Shown: positions 28,200-37,666, counted from the first letter of the stretch. The stretch: 64,000 nt of DNA from Ancylobacter lacus (GCF_018390635.1 NZ_JAHBGE010000074.1:54558-118557); one strand, 5' to 3'. Notes: generated from the sequence alone by a model not told the origin. Program-made: numbers and translations.

Positions 28200-30434
28200 A
28201 TGACCGCGACGCCCGCCCGCCACCCCAGGTCCCACCGGACCCCGCCGCGCCGGGCGGCCCGCCGCCGCCTGCGTCTTGGCGTGTCGCTGCTCTCCCTCGC
28301 CGCGGCGGTGCCGGCGCTGGCGCAGCAGGCCGCGACGACGACGCCCGCCGGCACCAGCGCGGCGATGATCGCCACCGACCAGTACATCGCGCTCGACCCC
28401 GTCACCGTGGTCGCCACCCGCACCCCGGAAAGCTGGATCGACACCCTCGCCGGGGTCAGCGTGCTGCGGCCGGACGACATCGAGAGGCTGATGCCGGTAC
28501 GCACCGCCGACCTGTTCCAGGGCATGCCGAGCGTCACCGCCATCGAGAACGGCAACTCCACCCAGACCGCCATCAACATTCGTGGCCTGCAGGATTTCGG
28601 CCGCGTCGCGGTCATCATCGACGGCGCCCGGCAGAACTTCACCCAGCTCGGCCACGGCAACGGCGCCGGCACCTTCTTCGTCGAGCCGGGGCTGATCTCG
28701 ACCGTGGACGTGGTGCGCGGCCCGGTGTCGAACATCTACGGCTCCGGCGCCATCGGCGGCGTGGTGACGATGCAGACCAAGGATGCCGCCGACATCATCG
28801 CCCCCGGCCAGAGCTGGGGCATCGAGGCCAATGCCGAGGGCGGCAGCAACGGGCCGATGGGGTTCGGCTCGCTGTTCGGCGCCACCAGGGTCGGCCAGAA
28901 CGTCGACCTTTTCGTCGGCGGCACCTATCGCGACCAGGGCGACTACAAGGACGGCAACGGCGACACCGTCGCCAACACCGCCTACGACACCTGGACCGGC
29001 ATCGCGAAAGCGACCTTCCGCCCCGCCGACTTCCACGAGGTGAAGATCTCGGCGATGAACTATGTCAGCGACTTCACCACCAGCAGCGATTCCGCCAGCA
29101 CGGCGACCCAGTACGACACCACCGTGACCAACACCACGGTGTCGGCGGCGTGGAACTACTCCAACCCCGACGACAATCTGTTCGACTGGCGTTCCAGCGT
29201 CTACTGGAACCGGGTGGACGAGGACCAGACCAAGGTCGCCGGCTCGACCAGCCTCATCACCGGCGCGATCGGCGATCCCCGCAGCTTCGTCATCGACACG
29301 GTGGGCTTCGACGCCAACAACACCTCGCGCTTCGAGGGCGCCGGCTGGGCCAACGCCATCACCTATGGCGGCGACTATTTCCACGACGATGTCGACAACA
29401 CCGACGATTACGGCTTCGGCGACGGCTACAACCCCTCGGGCGAGCGCGGCGTGGGCGGCGGCTTCGTGCAGTGGAAGGGCAACTACTCCACCTGGCTGGA
29501 GGCCATCGCCGCGCTGCGCTACGACGCCTACTCCCTCAGCTCCGACGACGGCGGCACCTCCGGCGACCGGCTTTCGCCGAAATTCACCCTCGGCGTCACC
29601 CCGTGGGACTGGATCACCGTCTACGGCACCTATGCCGAAGGCTACCGCGCGCCGTCGGTCACCGAGGCGCTGATCTCCGGCTCGCACCCCGCCTTCTTCA
29701 CCGGCGGCTCCGCCCCGTTCGCCTTCGTGCCCAATCCCGGGCTGCAGGCGGAAGTCGGCAAGAACAAGGAAATCGGCGTCAACATCAAGAAGGACGACCT
29801 GTTCGTCAGCGGCGACAGGCTGCGCATCAAGGCGAGCTACTACCAGAACGATGTCGACAACTACATCGAGCTGGTGACCTATGGCGATCCCGCCTGCATC
29901 TATTCGGTGCGCGGGCGCTGCGTCGCCTATAACGGCTACTCCCTCGCGCAGTACCAGAATGTCGAGGAGGCGCGGCTGCGCGGCTTCGAGTTCGAGGGCA
30001 CCTATGATGCCCGGCGCTGGTTCCTCGGCCTGTCCGGCCAGACCACGGACGGCGAGGTCACCGCGGGCGCGGATGCCGGCCAGCCGCTCTCCACCGTGCC
30101 GCCGGACCAGATCACCACCACGCTCGGCTTCCGCTTCCTCGACGAGCGGCTCACCATCGCCGCCCGCTGGACCGCGGTCGCCGCCGTCACCGCCTCCGAC
30201 CTGCCGGACAATGCGGTCTACGACCCCACGCCGAGCTTCAACCTCGTCAGCCTCTATGCCGGCTACCAGTGGAACCCGGACACGCTGCTGCGGCTCTCCG
30301 TGGAAAACCTGCTCGACGAGCAATATACCCAATACCAGACCTTCCTGCCCAGCGCCGGCCTGACGGTGAAGGCGGGCATCACCGTGCGCTTCGGCGGCGG
30401 GGTGGCGAGCGCCCAGCCGCTGATCACCAAGTAA
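28200..30434 (+). CDS. TonB-dependent heme/hemoglobin receptor
   Basis: 744 residues. An outer-membrane 22-strand barrel with plug that imports heme with energy from TonB-ExbBD. A signal peptide with a basic start (RRAARRRLRLGVSLLSLAAA) ends at ALAQ near residue 42. DPVTVVATRTPES (about 68-80) is a TonB-box-like start; the plug has INIRGLQDFGRV and VRGPVSNIYGSGAIGGVV. The barrel has YRAP (near 482) and NPGL (near 511), variants of the FRAP/NPNL motifs of heme receptors. It ends in an aromatic-poor strand (VKAGITVRFGG). ATG at 28200 follows GGGGA. Heme oxygenase lies 117 bases downstream; hmuTUV faces it. Confidence 0.9.
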   Translation: MTATPARHPRSHRTPPRRAARRRLRLGVSLLSLAAAVPALAQQAATTTPAGTSAAMIATDQYIALDPVTVVATRTPESWIDTLAGVSVLRPDDIERLMPVRTADLFQGMPSVTAIENGNSTQTAINIRGLQDFGRVAVIIDGARQNFTQLGHGNGAGTFFVEPGLISTVDVVRGPVSNIYGSGAIGGVVTMQTKDAADIIAPGQSWGIEANAEGGSNGPMGFGSLFGATRVGQNVDLFVGGTYRDQGDYKDGNGDTVANTAYDTWTGIAKATFRPADFHEVKISAMNYVSDFTTSSDSASTATQYDTTVTNTTVSAAWNYSNPDDNLFDWRSSVYWNRVDEDQTKVAGSTSLITGAIGDPRSFVIDTVGFDANNTSRFEGAGWANAITYGGDYFHDDVDNTDDYGFGDGYNPSGERGVGGGFVQWKGNYSTWLEAIAALRYDAYSLSSDDGGTSGDRLSPKFTLGVTPWDWITVYGTYAEGYRAPSVTEALISGSHPAFFTGGSAPFAFVPNPGLQAEVGKNKEIGVNIKKDDLFVSGDRLRIKASYYQNDVDNYIELVTYGDPACIYSVRGRCVAYNGYSLAQYQNVEEARLRGFEFEGTYDARRWFLGLSGQTTDGEVTAGADAGQPLSTVPPDQITTTLGFRFLDERLTIAARWTAVAAVTASDLPDNAVYDPTPSFNLVSLYAGYQWNPDTLLRLSVENLLDEQYTQYQTFLPSAGLTVKAGITVRFGGGVASAQPLITK

Positions 30435-30551
30435 CCGACGGAAACCGGCCGCCCCGGCGGCTCCGGCGGGGCTCCGCCGCCCCTCGGCACCAGCGGTCCG
30501 CGGCGCCGGTCCGCGGGCCACACGCCGCACCGACACGAAAGAAGCCGACAC

Positions 30552-31148
30552 ATGACGATTGCCGCCGAACCCGCCGCCTCCCGCGCCCGCCGCCTGCGCA
30601 ACGCCTCCCACGAGGCGCATGAACGGGTCGACGCCGCGGTCATGGCCGCTGCGCCCTTCGCGAGCCGCCACCGCTACGCCGGCTTCCTGCGCTTCCAGCA
30701 CCGGCTGCACCGCCGGGTGGAGGCGCTCTATGCCGATGCCGCGCTGGCCGCGCATCTGCCCGGCCTTGCCGCCCGCTCCCGCCTCGCGGCGCTGGAGCAG
30801 GATTTCGCCGATCTCGGCCTCGACCTGCCCCCCGCGGCGGAAGCCGTGGCGCTGCCGCTGCCGGAAGCGCTCGGCTGGCTCTATGTGGTGGAGGGCTCCA
30901 ACATGGGCGCCGCGCTCCTCGCCCGCGAGGCCGCGGGCCTCGGCCTCGACGAGGGCTTCGGCGCCCGCCATCTCGCCGGCCACGCCGAAGGGCGCGGCCT
31001 GCACTGGCGCCGCTTCACCGCCGCGCTGGACGCGGTCGCGCTCTCGGCGGAAGAGGAGGCCCGGGCCGAAGCCGCCGCCCGCGCCGCCTTCGCCCATGTG
31101 CTGGAGCTGGTGCGGCTGGAGCTGGCGGGCGAGGAACTCGGCGGCTGA
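30552..31148 (+). CDS. Biliverdin-producing heme oxygenase
   Basis: 198 residues, all-helical. It opens heme to biliverdin, CO and iron in the cytosol after heme import. NASHEAHERVD (about residues 18-27) supplies the proximal histidine (His20 or His23; the HERVD position fits better), and LGWLYVVEGSNMGAALLAR contains the distal-helix glycines characteristic of bacterial heme oxygenases (HmuO/PigA/BphO group). GAAAGAAG precedes the ATG. It is placed with the receptor and HmuTUV, so its role is probably iron release from heme. A phytochrome-linked role is unlikely because no phytochrome gene is nearby. Confidence 0.87.
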   Translation: MTIAAEPAASRARRLRNASHEAHERVDAAVMAAAPFASRHRYAGFLRFQHRLHRRVEALYADAALAAHLPGLAARSRLAALEQDFADLGLDLPPAAEAVALPLPEALGWLYVVEGSNMGAALLAREAAGLGLDEGFGARHLAGHAEGRGLHWRRFTAALDAVALSAEEEARAEAAARAAFAHVLELVRLELAGEELGG

Positions 31149-31208
31149 GCCCCTCTCTCCCGACGTCGAGCCCCGGCCGCGGGCAAGACGCCGGGCCGGC
31201 GGCCCGCC

Positions 31209-32003
31209 TCATCCCTCCAGCCCCTGCGGCAGCAGGAAAGGCGAGGCCGGCGCCCAGCCGATGCGGGCGCGCACCCCATAGAGCGCGGCGATCCCCGCAT
31301 CGGTCATCACCTCCGCCGGGGTGCCGCGCGCCGCCACCCGGCCCGCCTGCAGCGCCACGATCTCGTCCGCCGCCATCGCCGCGAGGTTGAGGTCGTGCAG
31401 CACGGCGAGCACCCCCACCCCTTCCGCCGCGATCTCCCGCATCAGCCGCACCACCTGCACCTGGTGGGCGAGGTCGAGGCTCGCGGTCGGCTCGTCGAGC
31501 AGCAGATAGCCCGGCCGCGCGCCGTGTTCGAGCTGGAGCAGCGCCCGGGCGAGCTGCACCCGCTGCATCTCCCCTCCCGATAGCCGCTCATAGAGCCCCG
31601 CTCCCCGGCCGGCGAGGCCGACCCGGGCCAGCAGCCGCGCGACCCGCTCCGCCGTGGTGCGGCCGGGCGGCGCGCCGAGCGCGACCACCTCGGCGAGGGT
31701 GAAGGGAAAGGCCACCTGCGCCGCCTGCGGCAGCACCGCCCGCCGCCGCGCCAGCGCCGCGGGCGGGAGGCGGAAGATGTCCCCGCCGTCGAGGCTCACC
31801 CGGCCCTCCTGCGGGCGGATCTCGCCGGCCAGCACCTTGAGCAGGCTCGACTTGCCGGCCCCGTTCGGGCCGATCAGCACGCTGACCCGGCCCGGCGCCA
31901 GCGCGACGCCGGCCCCCTCCAGCAGCCGCCGGCCGTTGCGGCGCAGCCCGATGCCCTGCGCCACATAGCCGGCGCCCTCCTCCATCTCCGCCACCCCGCT
32001 CAT
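31209..32003 (-). CDS. hmuV: Heme ABC transporter ATP-binding protein HmuV
   Basis: 264 residues. ATPase of the HmuTUV importer that moves heme from periplasm to cytosol. Walker A GPNGAGKSS, signature LSGGEMQRVQLARAL, Walker B YLLLDEPTASLD and the switch histidine in LHDLNLAA are all present. The start ATG at 32003 overlaps the hmuU stop by 4 bases; an in-frame ATG 6 codons later is possible. Last gene of the minus-strand operon, convergent with the heme oxygenase gene. Confidence 0.93.
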   Translation of the reverse strand: MSGVAEMEEGAGYVAQGIGLRRNGRRLLEGAGVALAPGRVSVLIGPNGAGKSSLLKVLAGEIRPQEGRVSLDGGDIFRLPPAALARRRAVLPQAAQVAFPFTLAEVVALGAPPGRTTAERVARLLARVGLAGRGAGLYERLSGGEMQRVQLARALLQLEHGARPGYLLLDEPTASLDLAHQVQVVRLMREIAAEGVGVLAVLHDLNLAAMAADEIVALQAGRVAARGTPAEVMTDAGIAALYGVRARIGWAPASPFLLPQGLEG

Positions 32004-33091
32004 CCAAACAGCGCCGCCCGGCGGCGCAGCAGCAGGGCGAGGAAGAACGGCGCGCCGAACGCGGCGGTCACCACGCCGAGCGGCAGCTCGGCCGGCGCCA
32101 CCAGTGTGCGCGCCGCCACATCCGCCCCCAGCAGCAGCGCGCCGCCGAGCAGCGCGCTCGCCGGCAGCAGGGCGCGGTGGCCGGGCCCCATCATCATCCG
32201 CACCAGATGCGGCACCACCAGCCCGACGAAGCCGATCACCCCCGCCATCGCCACCGCCGCCCCCACCGCGGCGGCGACGCCGGCAATGGCGAGGCGCTTG
32301 GTGCGCTGCACGTCGACGCCGATATGGAAGGCCTCGGCCTCGCCCAGCGCCAGCGCGTCGAGCGGCCGCGCCAGCGGCAGGGCGGCGGCCAGCATGAACA
32401 GCAGGAAGGGCAGCCCCGCCGCGACCTTGGCCCAGGTCGCGCCGCCGAGGCTGCCGAAGGTCCAGAAGGTGAAGTCGCGCAATTGCTGGTCGGAGGCGAG
32501 GAACACCATCACCCCGGTGCCCGCCCCGCTCAGCGCGCCGACCGCGATGCCGGCGAACAGCAGGGTGGCGACCGAGGTGCGCCCGTCCCGCGTCGCGATG
32601 GCGTAGAGCGCGAAGGTGGCCGCCAGCGCGCCGAGAAAGGCGCAGGCCGGCAGGCCGGCGCCGGCAAGGGCCGCCGGCAGATGCGCCGCGGCCAGCCCGT
32701 CGAGCACCGGCGCACCGAGCACGATCCACATCACCGCCGCCAGCGCCGCGCCGTTGGAAACCCCGATCAGCGCCGGGTCGGCCAGCGGGTTGCGGAACAG
32801 GCCCTGCATCACCGCCCCGCCCAGCGCGATCGCCGCCCCCACCAGCGCCCCGAGCAGGGTGCGCGGCAGACGGATGTCGAGCACGATCACCGCGTCGCGC
32901 ACCCCGGCGAGCGAAGCGCCGCGCAGCGCCGCCGCCAGCACCTCCAGCACCCGCCCGGCGGGAAGCGTGACCGGCCCGATGGCGAGCGAGGCCAGCACCG
33001 CGAGCCCCAGCAGGCCGGCGCAGGCGGCAAGCCCGGCGCGCGGGCCCACCCGCCGGCCGCCGGCCGGGGCCTTCGCCACGGCAAGGCTCAT
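32000..33091 (-). CDS. hmuU: Heme ABC transporter permease HmuU (FecCD family)
   Basis: 363 residues with about ten membrane helices. FecCD-family permeases work as dimers in siderophore, vitamin B12 and heme import. LDIRLPRTLLGALVGAAIALGGAVMQGLFRNPLADP is the family's hallmark (key parts: LPRTL near 80, GLFRNPLADPALIGVS near 105-120), and GFVGLVVPHLVR is the cytoplasmic coupling region. It follows hmuT by 39 bases and overlaps hmuV. Confidence 0.93.
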   Translation of the reverse strand: MSLAVAKAPAGGRRVGPRAGLAACAGLLGLAVLASLAIGPVTLPAGRVLEVLAAALRGASLAGVRDAVIVLDIRLPRTLLGALVGAAIALGGAVMQGLFRNPLADPALIGVSNGAALAAVMWIVLGAPVLDGLAAAHLPAALAGAGLPACAFLGALAATFALYAIATRDGRTSVATLLFAGIAVGALSGAGTGVMVFLASDQQLRDFTFWTFGSLGGATWAKVAAGLPFLLFMLAAALPLARPLDALALGEAEAFHIGVDVQRTKRLAIAGVAAAVGAAVAMAGVIGFVGLVVPHLVRMMMGPGHRALLPASALLGGALLLGADVAARTLVAPAELPLGVVTAAFGAPFFLALLLRRRAALFG

Positions 33092-33130
33092 CGCGGGAAC
33101 CTCATGGCGGGGACCTCATGGCGGGGGACC

Positions 33131-34144
33131 TCACCCCGGCGATCCCGCCGGTGCGGCAATCGCGGGGCGGTCGGCCGGCGGGGTGGCCGCGGCATTGGCC
33201 GGGCGGGTCCAGCCATGGGCCGGCAGGGCCGGAAGGTCGAGTTCGGGATAGACCAGCGCCATCAGGTCGCGCGCCGCCTGCGGGGTGCGCGGGCCGAAAT
33301 TGAGGGCATAGCCGCCGTCGACGCGGAAGATGCGCCCCTCCTTCACCGCCGGTGTGCCGGCAAAGCCCGGCAGTGCCGCAAGCGCCGCGTCGGTGAGGCC
33401 GTGGCCGCGGTCGGCCATCAGGATCAGCGCGTCCGGCGCGGCGGCCATCAGCGCCTCGTCCACCGCCGGCTTGTAGCCGGTGAGCCCGGACATGGCGTTG
33501 ACGATGCCGGCGAGGTGAAACAGCGCATCCGCGCTGCTGCCGGCGCCGCCGACCACCGGCGCCGCGCCGGTGGCGGAGAGGATGAAGGCGGCCCGGCGTG
33601 GCGTCACGATCCGCTCCCGCAGCGCCGCCAGCGCGGCGAAGTCGCGCCCGACCGCGCCCGCAACCTCTTCGCCGCGCGCGGGCACCCCCATCAGCGCGGC
33701 GACGCGGCGGATATTGGCCAGCACCGCCTCGGGCGTGCGCGCCTCCGGCAGGGTCTCGAACGGAACCGAGGCACCCTTCAGCACCGCCACCACATCCGGC
33801 GGGCCGGCGCCCTGCTGCGCCAGGATGAGGGTCGGCCCGACCGAGAGCACGCCCTCGGCCGAGAGCGCGCGGATGTAGCCGACATTGGGCCGGGTCGCGA
33901 GCGCGGCCGGCGGGTAGGTGCTGGAGACGTCCACCGCCACCACCCGCTCCTCCAGCCCGAGCGCGTAGAGGATTTCCGTGGTCGCCCCGCCGATGGAGAC
34001 GACGCGGGCGCGCACCGCCTCCGGCAGGGCCTCGCCCGCCTCGCCCGCCGCGCACGGGCCGGCGGACGCCACGAAGGGCAGGACCAGGAACAGGGCCGCG
34101 AGGCCAGCCGGCAGGGCACGGCGGAGGCGGTTCAGACGCTGCAT
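33131..34144 (-). CDS. hmuT: Heme ABC transporter substrate-binding protein HmuT
   Basis: 337 residues. Periplasmic heme-binding protein with two lobes. A signal peptide (LRRALPAGLAALFLVLPFVASA) is followed by RVVSIGGATTEILYALG and VGYIRALSAEGVLSVGPTLILAQQGAGPP, which are the HmuT-type blocks. The C-terminal ~25 residues form an extra Ala/Pro-rich tail. I start at the ATG at 34144 with AAAGG upstream; a GTG 6 codons earlier is also open. First gene of hmuTUV. The gap to galM holds an AT-rich promoter with a word shared with the receptor promoter. Confidence 0.92.
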   Translation of the reverse strand: MQRLNRLRRALPAGLAALFLVLPFVASAGPCAAGEAGEALPEAVRARVVSIGGATTEILYALGLEERVVAVDVSSTYPPAALATRPNVGYIRALSAEGVLSVGPTLILAQQGAGPPDVVAVLKGASVPFETLPEARTPEAVLANIRRVAALMGVPARGEEVAGAVGRDFAALAALRERIVTPRRAAFILSATGAAPVVGGAGSSADALFHLAGIVNAMSGLTGYKPAVDEALMAAAPDALILMADRGHGLTDAALAALPGFAGTPAVKEGRIFRVDGGYALNFGPRTPQAARDLMALVYPELDLPALPAHGWTRPANAAATPPADRPAIAAPAGSPG

Positions 34145-34278
34145 GATGTCGACACCTTTCACCCGCCCCGATGACTGGTGCTGTGCTGGACCCCGCGCGG
34201 CATGGCGTCAAGATAGACCGGGTTCAGGTCGATCACTTCCGAAAGAACTGTGCTTCCCATGCCATTTTATTGAATTGT

Positions 34279-34288
34279 TCCATTTAAG
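34279..34288. promoter_or_regulatory. Shared heme-locus promoter word, copy 2
   Basis: TCCATTTAAG on the plus strand, followed by GACTG, about 135 bases upstream of the hmuT start and 92 bases before galM. It matches the word at 27993-28002 before the TonB receptor. Relative to hmuT it is in the opposite orientation, as a symmetric or bidirectional operator would allow. Confidence 0.4.
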
Positions 34289-34379
34289 GACTGTGCGCGT
34301 TACTTTCGCACCTCGGCGCTGGCGGCCTGGTCCGGCTCCGGCTATGGCTTGCGGCGCCAGCCCGGAAGGAACCGCCGCC

Positions 34380-35468
34380 ATGGACATGCCCGCCGCCCCC
34401 GCACCTTCGCCCGCCCCCGCCCGGCGGGAGATCTTCGGCCACCTGCCGGACGGCGAGGCGGTCGAGCGCGTCCGGCTCCGCGGGGCGGACGGCTTCGAGG
34501 CCGCGATCATCACCTATGGCGCGGCGGTGCAGGCCCTCCTCGTGCCCGACCGCGCCGGCCACCCGGCCGACGTGGTGCTGGGCCATGACGAACTGGCGCC
34601 CTATGTCGAGACCCGCCGCTTCTTCGGCGCCACCATCGGGCGCTACGCCAACCGCATCGCCGGCGGCGGCTTCACGCTGGACGGCGCCCGCTACACGCTC
34701 GCCGCCAATAACGGCCCGAACGCGCTGCATGGCGGCATCGAAGGGTTCGACCGCAAGAACTGGCAGGTCGTCGCGGCCGATGCCGGTGCGGTGACGCTGT
34801 CCTGCCTCAGCCCGGATGGCGAGGAGGGCTTTCCCGGCACGGTGACGGCCCGCCTCACCTACGCCCTCACCGGGCCGCGCGAGCTCACGCTTTCCTTCGA
34901 GGCGACCACCGACCGGGCCACGGTGGTGAACCTCACCCATCACGGCTTCTTCAACCTCGCCGGGGTCGAGGCCGGCGGCGACGTGCTGGACCACGTGCTG
35001 ACGCTGCCGGCGGCGCATTACCTGCCGGTCGACGCCACCGCGATTCCGCTGGCGGGCCCCGCTCCAGTGGCCGGCACGCCGTTCGACTTCCGCAGCCCGA
35101 CCCCGATCGGCGCCCGCATCCGCGATGATCACGAGCAGGTGCGGCTCGGCCGCGGCTATGACCACAACTGGTGCCTCGGCGAGGGCCGCGCCGCCGCGCC
35201 GGTGCTGGCGGCCCGGGTGGAGCATCCCGGCTCCGGCCGGGTGATGGAGCTTCTCACCGACCAGCCCGGCCTGCAGTTCTATTCCGGCAATTTTCTTGAT
35301 GGCACCGCCGTGGGCAAGTTCGGCCGGCTGCACCGCCAGTCCGACGCCTTCTGCCTCGAGCCGCAGTTCTGGCCGGACACCCCGAACCGGCCGGACTTCC
35401 CCTCCTGCCGGCTGGAGCCGGGCGAGGTGTGGCGGCACGTCTCGGTCTACCGTTTCTCGGCGGTGTAG
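34380..35468 (+). CDS. galM: Aldose 1-epimerase (galactose mutarotase)
   Basis: 362 residues. It interconverts alpha and beta anomers of aldoses. The galactose mutarotase fold shows RYANRIAGG near residue ~88, NNGPNALHGG with the conserved His, NLTHHGFFNLAG with the catalytic His, and a late QFYSGNFLDG region before the catalytic Glu block. AAGGA lies 7 bases before the ATG at 34380; the longer open frame upstream is antisense to hmuT. No galactose operon is nearby, so the physiological sugar is unknown. Divergent from hmuT. Confidence 0.9.
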   Translation: MDMPAAPAPSPAPARREIFGHLPDGEAVERVRLRGADGFEAAIITYGAAVQALLVPDRAGHPADVVLGHDELAPYVETRRFFGATIGRYANRIAGGGFTLDGARYTLAANNGPNALHGGIEGFDRKNWQVVAADAGAVTLSCLSPDGEEGFPGTVTARLTYALTGPRELTLSFEATTDRATVVNLTHHGFFNLAGVEAGGDVLDHVLTLPAAHYLPVDATAIPLAGPAPVAGTPFDFRSPTPIGARIRDDHEQVRLGRGYDHNWCLGEGRAAAPVLAARVEHPGSGRVMELLTDQPGLQFYSGNFLDGTAVGKFGRLHRQSDAFCLEPQFWPDTPNRPDFPSCRLEPGEVWRHVSVYRFSAV

Positions 35469-35510
35469 CGGGGCGGCGGCGCGTTCGGCGCGGGCGGGGG
35501 ACGCCGGCCG

Positions 35511-36470
35511 TCAGGCGGTCCCCTCCTCTGTGCCGCCGACCGGCAGCAGCTTCCCGGCATGGCCCGGCGGCAGCGCCCCACGCGCCAGCCATTCCAGCGC
35601 CAGCGGCCACAGCGTCGGCCGGAACCGCTCGTGGAAGAAGGCGAAGTGACCGATCGCGGTCTCCCCCACCTCCGCCGGGGCAAGGCGCAGATGGGTGCGG
35701 GGGCAGCCGGTGAAATAGCCGAGCAGCCGCTCGGTGGCGGCGATGGTGCCGAAGGGATCGTCCGTGAGGCTGATGGCCAGCAGCGGCGCGCGCAGCGCGG
35801 CGAAGCGTGCCGGCAGCGCCGCCGCGGCCGCCGGGTCGTGACGGCGCAGGCTGGCCTCGAACCGCCCGCCCATGCGGCTCCAGTCGCGGGCGACCCCGGC
35901 GGGCGTGTCCTCCATCCAGCCGAGCCGGCGCGCCGGCACATAGCCGAACAGCGCGGCGAGGGCGGGCATGGCGACATGCCATTTCAGGTACATGGCGCGC
36001 CGCGCCGCCGGGTCGTAATCGCGCCAATGGGCGAATTGCGAGCCCACCGTGACGATGCGCGACACCGCCACGGCCGAAGGCGCCAGCCCCACCGCGAAGC
36101 CGCCGATGGAATGGGCCACCACATGCAGCGCCCGCCCGAGGCCGCGCGCCGCGGCGAAGCCGAGCGCGGCGTCGAGGTCCTGCTCGCCCCAGTCGACCCA
36201 GCCGGCGTGGAAGTCGCGCAGCCGGGCCGGGCGCGACTCGCCGATGCCGCGATAATCGAAGGTCAGCACGTCGAAGCCGTGATCGGCGAGCCAGCCGGCG
36301 AAGCGGGCGTAATAGCGCGCCCGCACCGAGGTGGCGGGGGCGATGACGACGATGGGTCGGCTGGCGCCGGGCTGCTCACACAGCGTGGCGCCGAGCCGGT
36401 AGCCGTCGGCGGCGCGAAGACGCACCGGCACGCCGGCTGTCCGCCCGCCCTCGCCCGCCTGCTCCGCCAT
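35511..36470 (-). CDS. Alpha/beta hydrolase, lysophospholipase-like
   Basis: 319 residues. An alpha/beta fold hydrolase with VVIAPATSVRARYY and FDYRGIGES in the first half and the nucleophile elbow in VVAHSIGGFAVG (serine nucleophile). Catalytic His probably lies in GHFAFFHERF and Asp in TDDPFG. There is no signal peptide. The SxxR oxyanion-type start and lack of cap domain are like the 'YbeY-neighbour' esterase group often annotated only as alpha/beta fold hydrolase. Convergent with galM, 42 bases apart. Substrate unknown. Confidence 0.8.
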   Translation of the reverse strand: MAEQAGEGGRTAGVPVRLRAADGYRLGATLCEQPGASRPIVVIAPATSVRARYYARFAGWLADHGFDVLTFDYRGIGESRPARLRDFHAGWVDWGEQDLDAALGFAAARGLGRALHVVAHSIGGFAVGLAPSAVAVSRIVTVGSQFAHWRDYDPAARRAMYLKWHVAMPALAALFGYVPARRLGWMEDTPAGVARDWSRMGGRFEASLRRHDPAAAAALPARFAALRAPLLAISLTDDPFGTIAATERLLGYFTGCPRTHLRLAPAEVGETAIGHFAFFHERFRPTLWPLALEWLARGALPPGHAGKLLPVGGTEEGTA

Positions 36471-36598
36471 TGCGCCTTCCCCCTCCACCGGCCGCCACCC
36501 GCGGACCCTCTGCCGGCCGCACGGCCCGCGCCTCGCGCCTCGCGCCTCGCGCCGAACCATGCCGCCGCCGCGCGCGGGTGTCGACGCGCCTGGCAGAG

Positions 36599-37579
36599 TC
36601 AGCGGGATGGTTCGAGCAGGTTGAGCCGCACAAGACTTTGGGCGGTGGCGAGGATGGCCTCCTCGGGTGCGCGCGGCTGCCAGCCCAGCCTCCGTCTCGC
36701 CTTGTCGCTGCTCGACCGCCGGGGGTGCGCGGCAGCCGGCGCGGAGGCCGCGCGACGAGGCACCTTCACGGCGGCTTCGCCGAGGTGCTCGCGCAAGAGG
36801 GTGGCGACTCCCAGCAGCGACAGCGGTTCGCCGCTGACGGCGATGAAACGCTCGCCCGCCGCGCACGGCTCCACCATGGCCCGCAGGTGCAGGTCGGCGA
36901 CGTCGCGCACGTCCACCACGCCGAACCACATATCCGGCAGTTCGGGCGGAAAGGCCCCGTCGAGCAATCCCTTGACGATCTGAACCGACGCCGAGAGCTG
37001 AGGGCCGAGCACGGGGCCGAAAATGCCGGTCGGATTGACCACGCTCAGTTCCGGCGCTCCGCTCGCCGTGACGAAGTCCCACGCCGCGCGCTCCGCCACG
37101 ACCTTCGACAGGATGTAGGGCTGGTTCGGTGCCTCGATCGGGGTCCAGTCCGCCTCCGTATGGACATGGCCCGCCGGCGCGGAACCATAGCCGACGGCGG
37201 CAAAGGACGACGTCAGGACGACGCGTTTAACACCGGCCTGACGCGCCGCCCGAAGCACGCGCAGCGTTCCCTCGCGTGCCGGCACGATCAGTTCGTCCGG
37301 GTTGGCCGGCTGGACCGGAGGGAAGGGCGATGCCGTGTGCAGGACATGGTCGCAGCCGGCGGCGGCCTCGGCCCACCCTTCGTCACTCCCCAGATCCGCA
37401 GCGTGGAAGGTGAGCCCGGGCGTGGTGTCGGCCCCGGCCGCCGCAAGCGTGGAGCGGACGTCGCTCTCCTTGTCGAGATTCCTCAGCGTCGCGCGCACCT
37501 CATGTCCCGCCGCCAACGCCGCCAGAATGCAATGACCGCCAAGGAAGCCCGAGCCACCCGTAACAAGAACCTTGCTCAT
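36599..37579 (-). CDS. NAD(P)-dependent reductase, dihydroflavonol-4-reductase-like SDR
   Basis: 326 residues, extended SDR. VTGGSGFLGGHCI (residues ~6-18) is the cofactor loop; LRNLDKESDVRS matches the NADPH-specific region of dihydroflavonol/aldehyde reductases; the active site has the serine pair in LTSSFAAVGYG and the YILSK pentad. Bacterial relatives reduce aldehydes or ketones such as cinnamaldehydes; the substrate here is unknown. It is divergent from an HxlR regulator 88 bases away, which probably controls it. Confidence 0.86.
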   Translation of the reverse strand: MSKVLVTGGSGFLGGHCILAALAAGHEVRATLRNLDKESDVRSTLAAAGADTTPGLTFHAADLGSDEGWAEAAAGCDHVLHTASPFPPVQPANPDELIVPAREGTLRVLRAARQAGVKRVVLTSSFAAVGYGSAPAGHVHTEADWTPIEAPNQPYILSKVVAERAAWDFVTASGAPELSVVNPTGIFGPVLGPQLSASVQIVKGLLDGAFPPELPDMWFGVVDVRDVADLHLRAMVEPCAAGERFIAVSGEPLSLLGVATLLREHLGEAAVKVPRRAASAPAAAHPRRSSSDKARRRLGWQPRAPEEAILATAQSLVRLNLLEPSR

Positions 37580-37666
37580 CCGATCGTCATGCCTTCACAT
37601 TTCGTCCGTTGCGCAGTGTGCGGCTTGTAGCGAGCCTGACAAGCAGGATGGATTTTCTGAGGTAGT

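Noticed and set aside
28074..31097. 1007-codon minus-strand open frame
   Set aside because: Complete antisense of the TonB receptor and heme oxygenase genes; Gly/Val/Arg-rich with no fold pattern.
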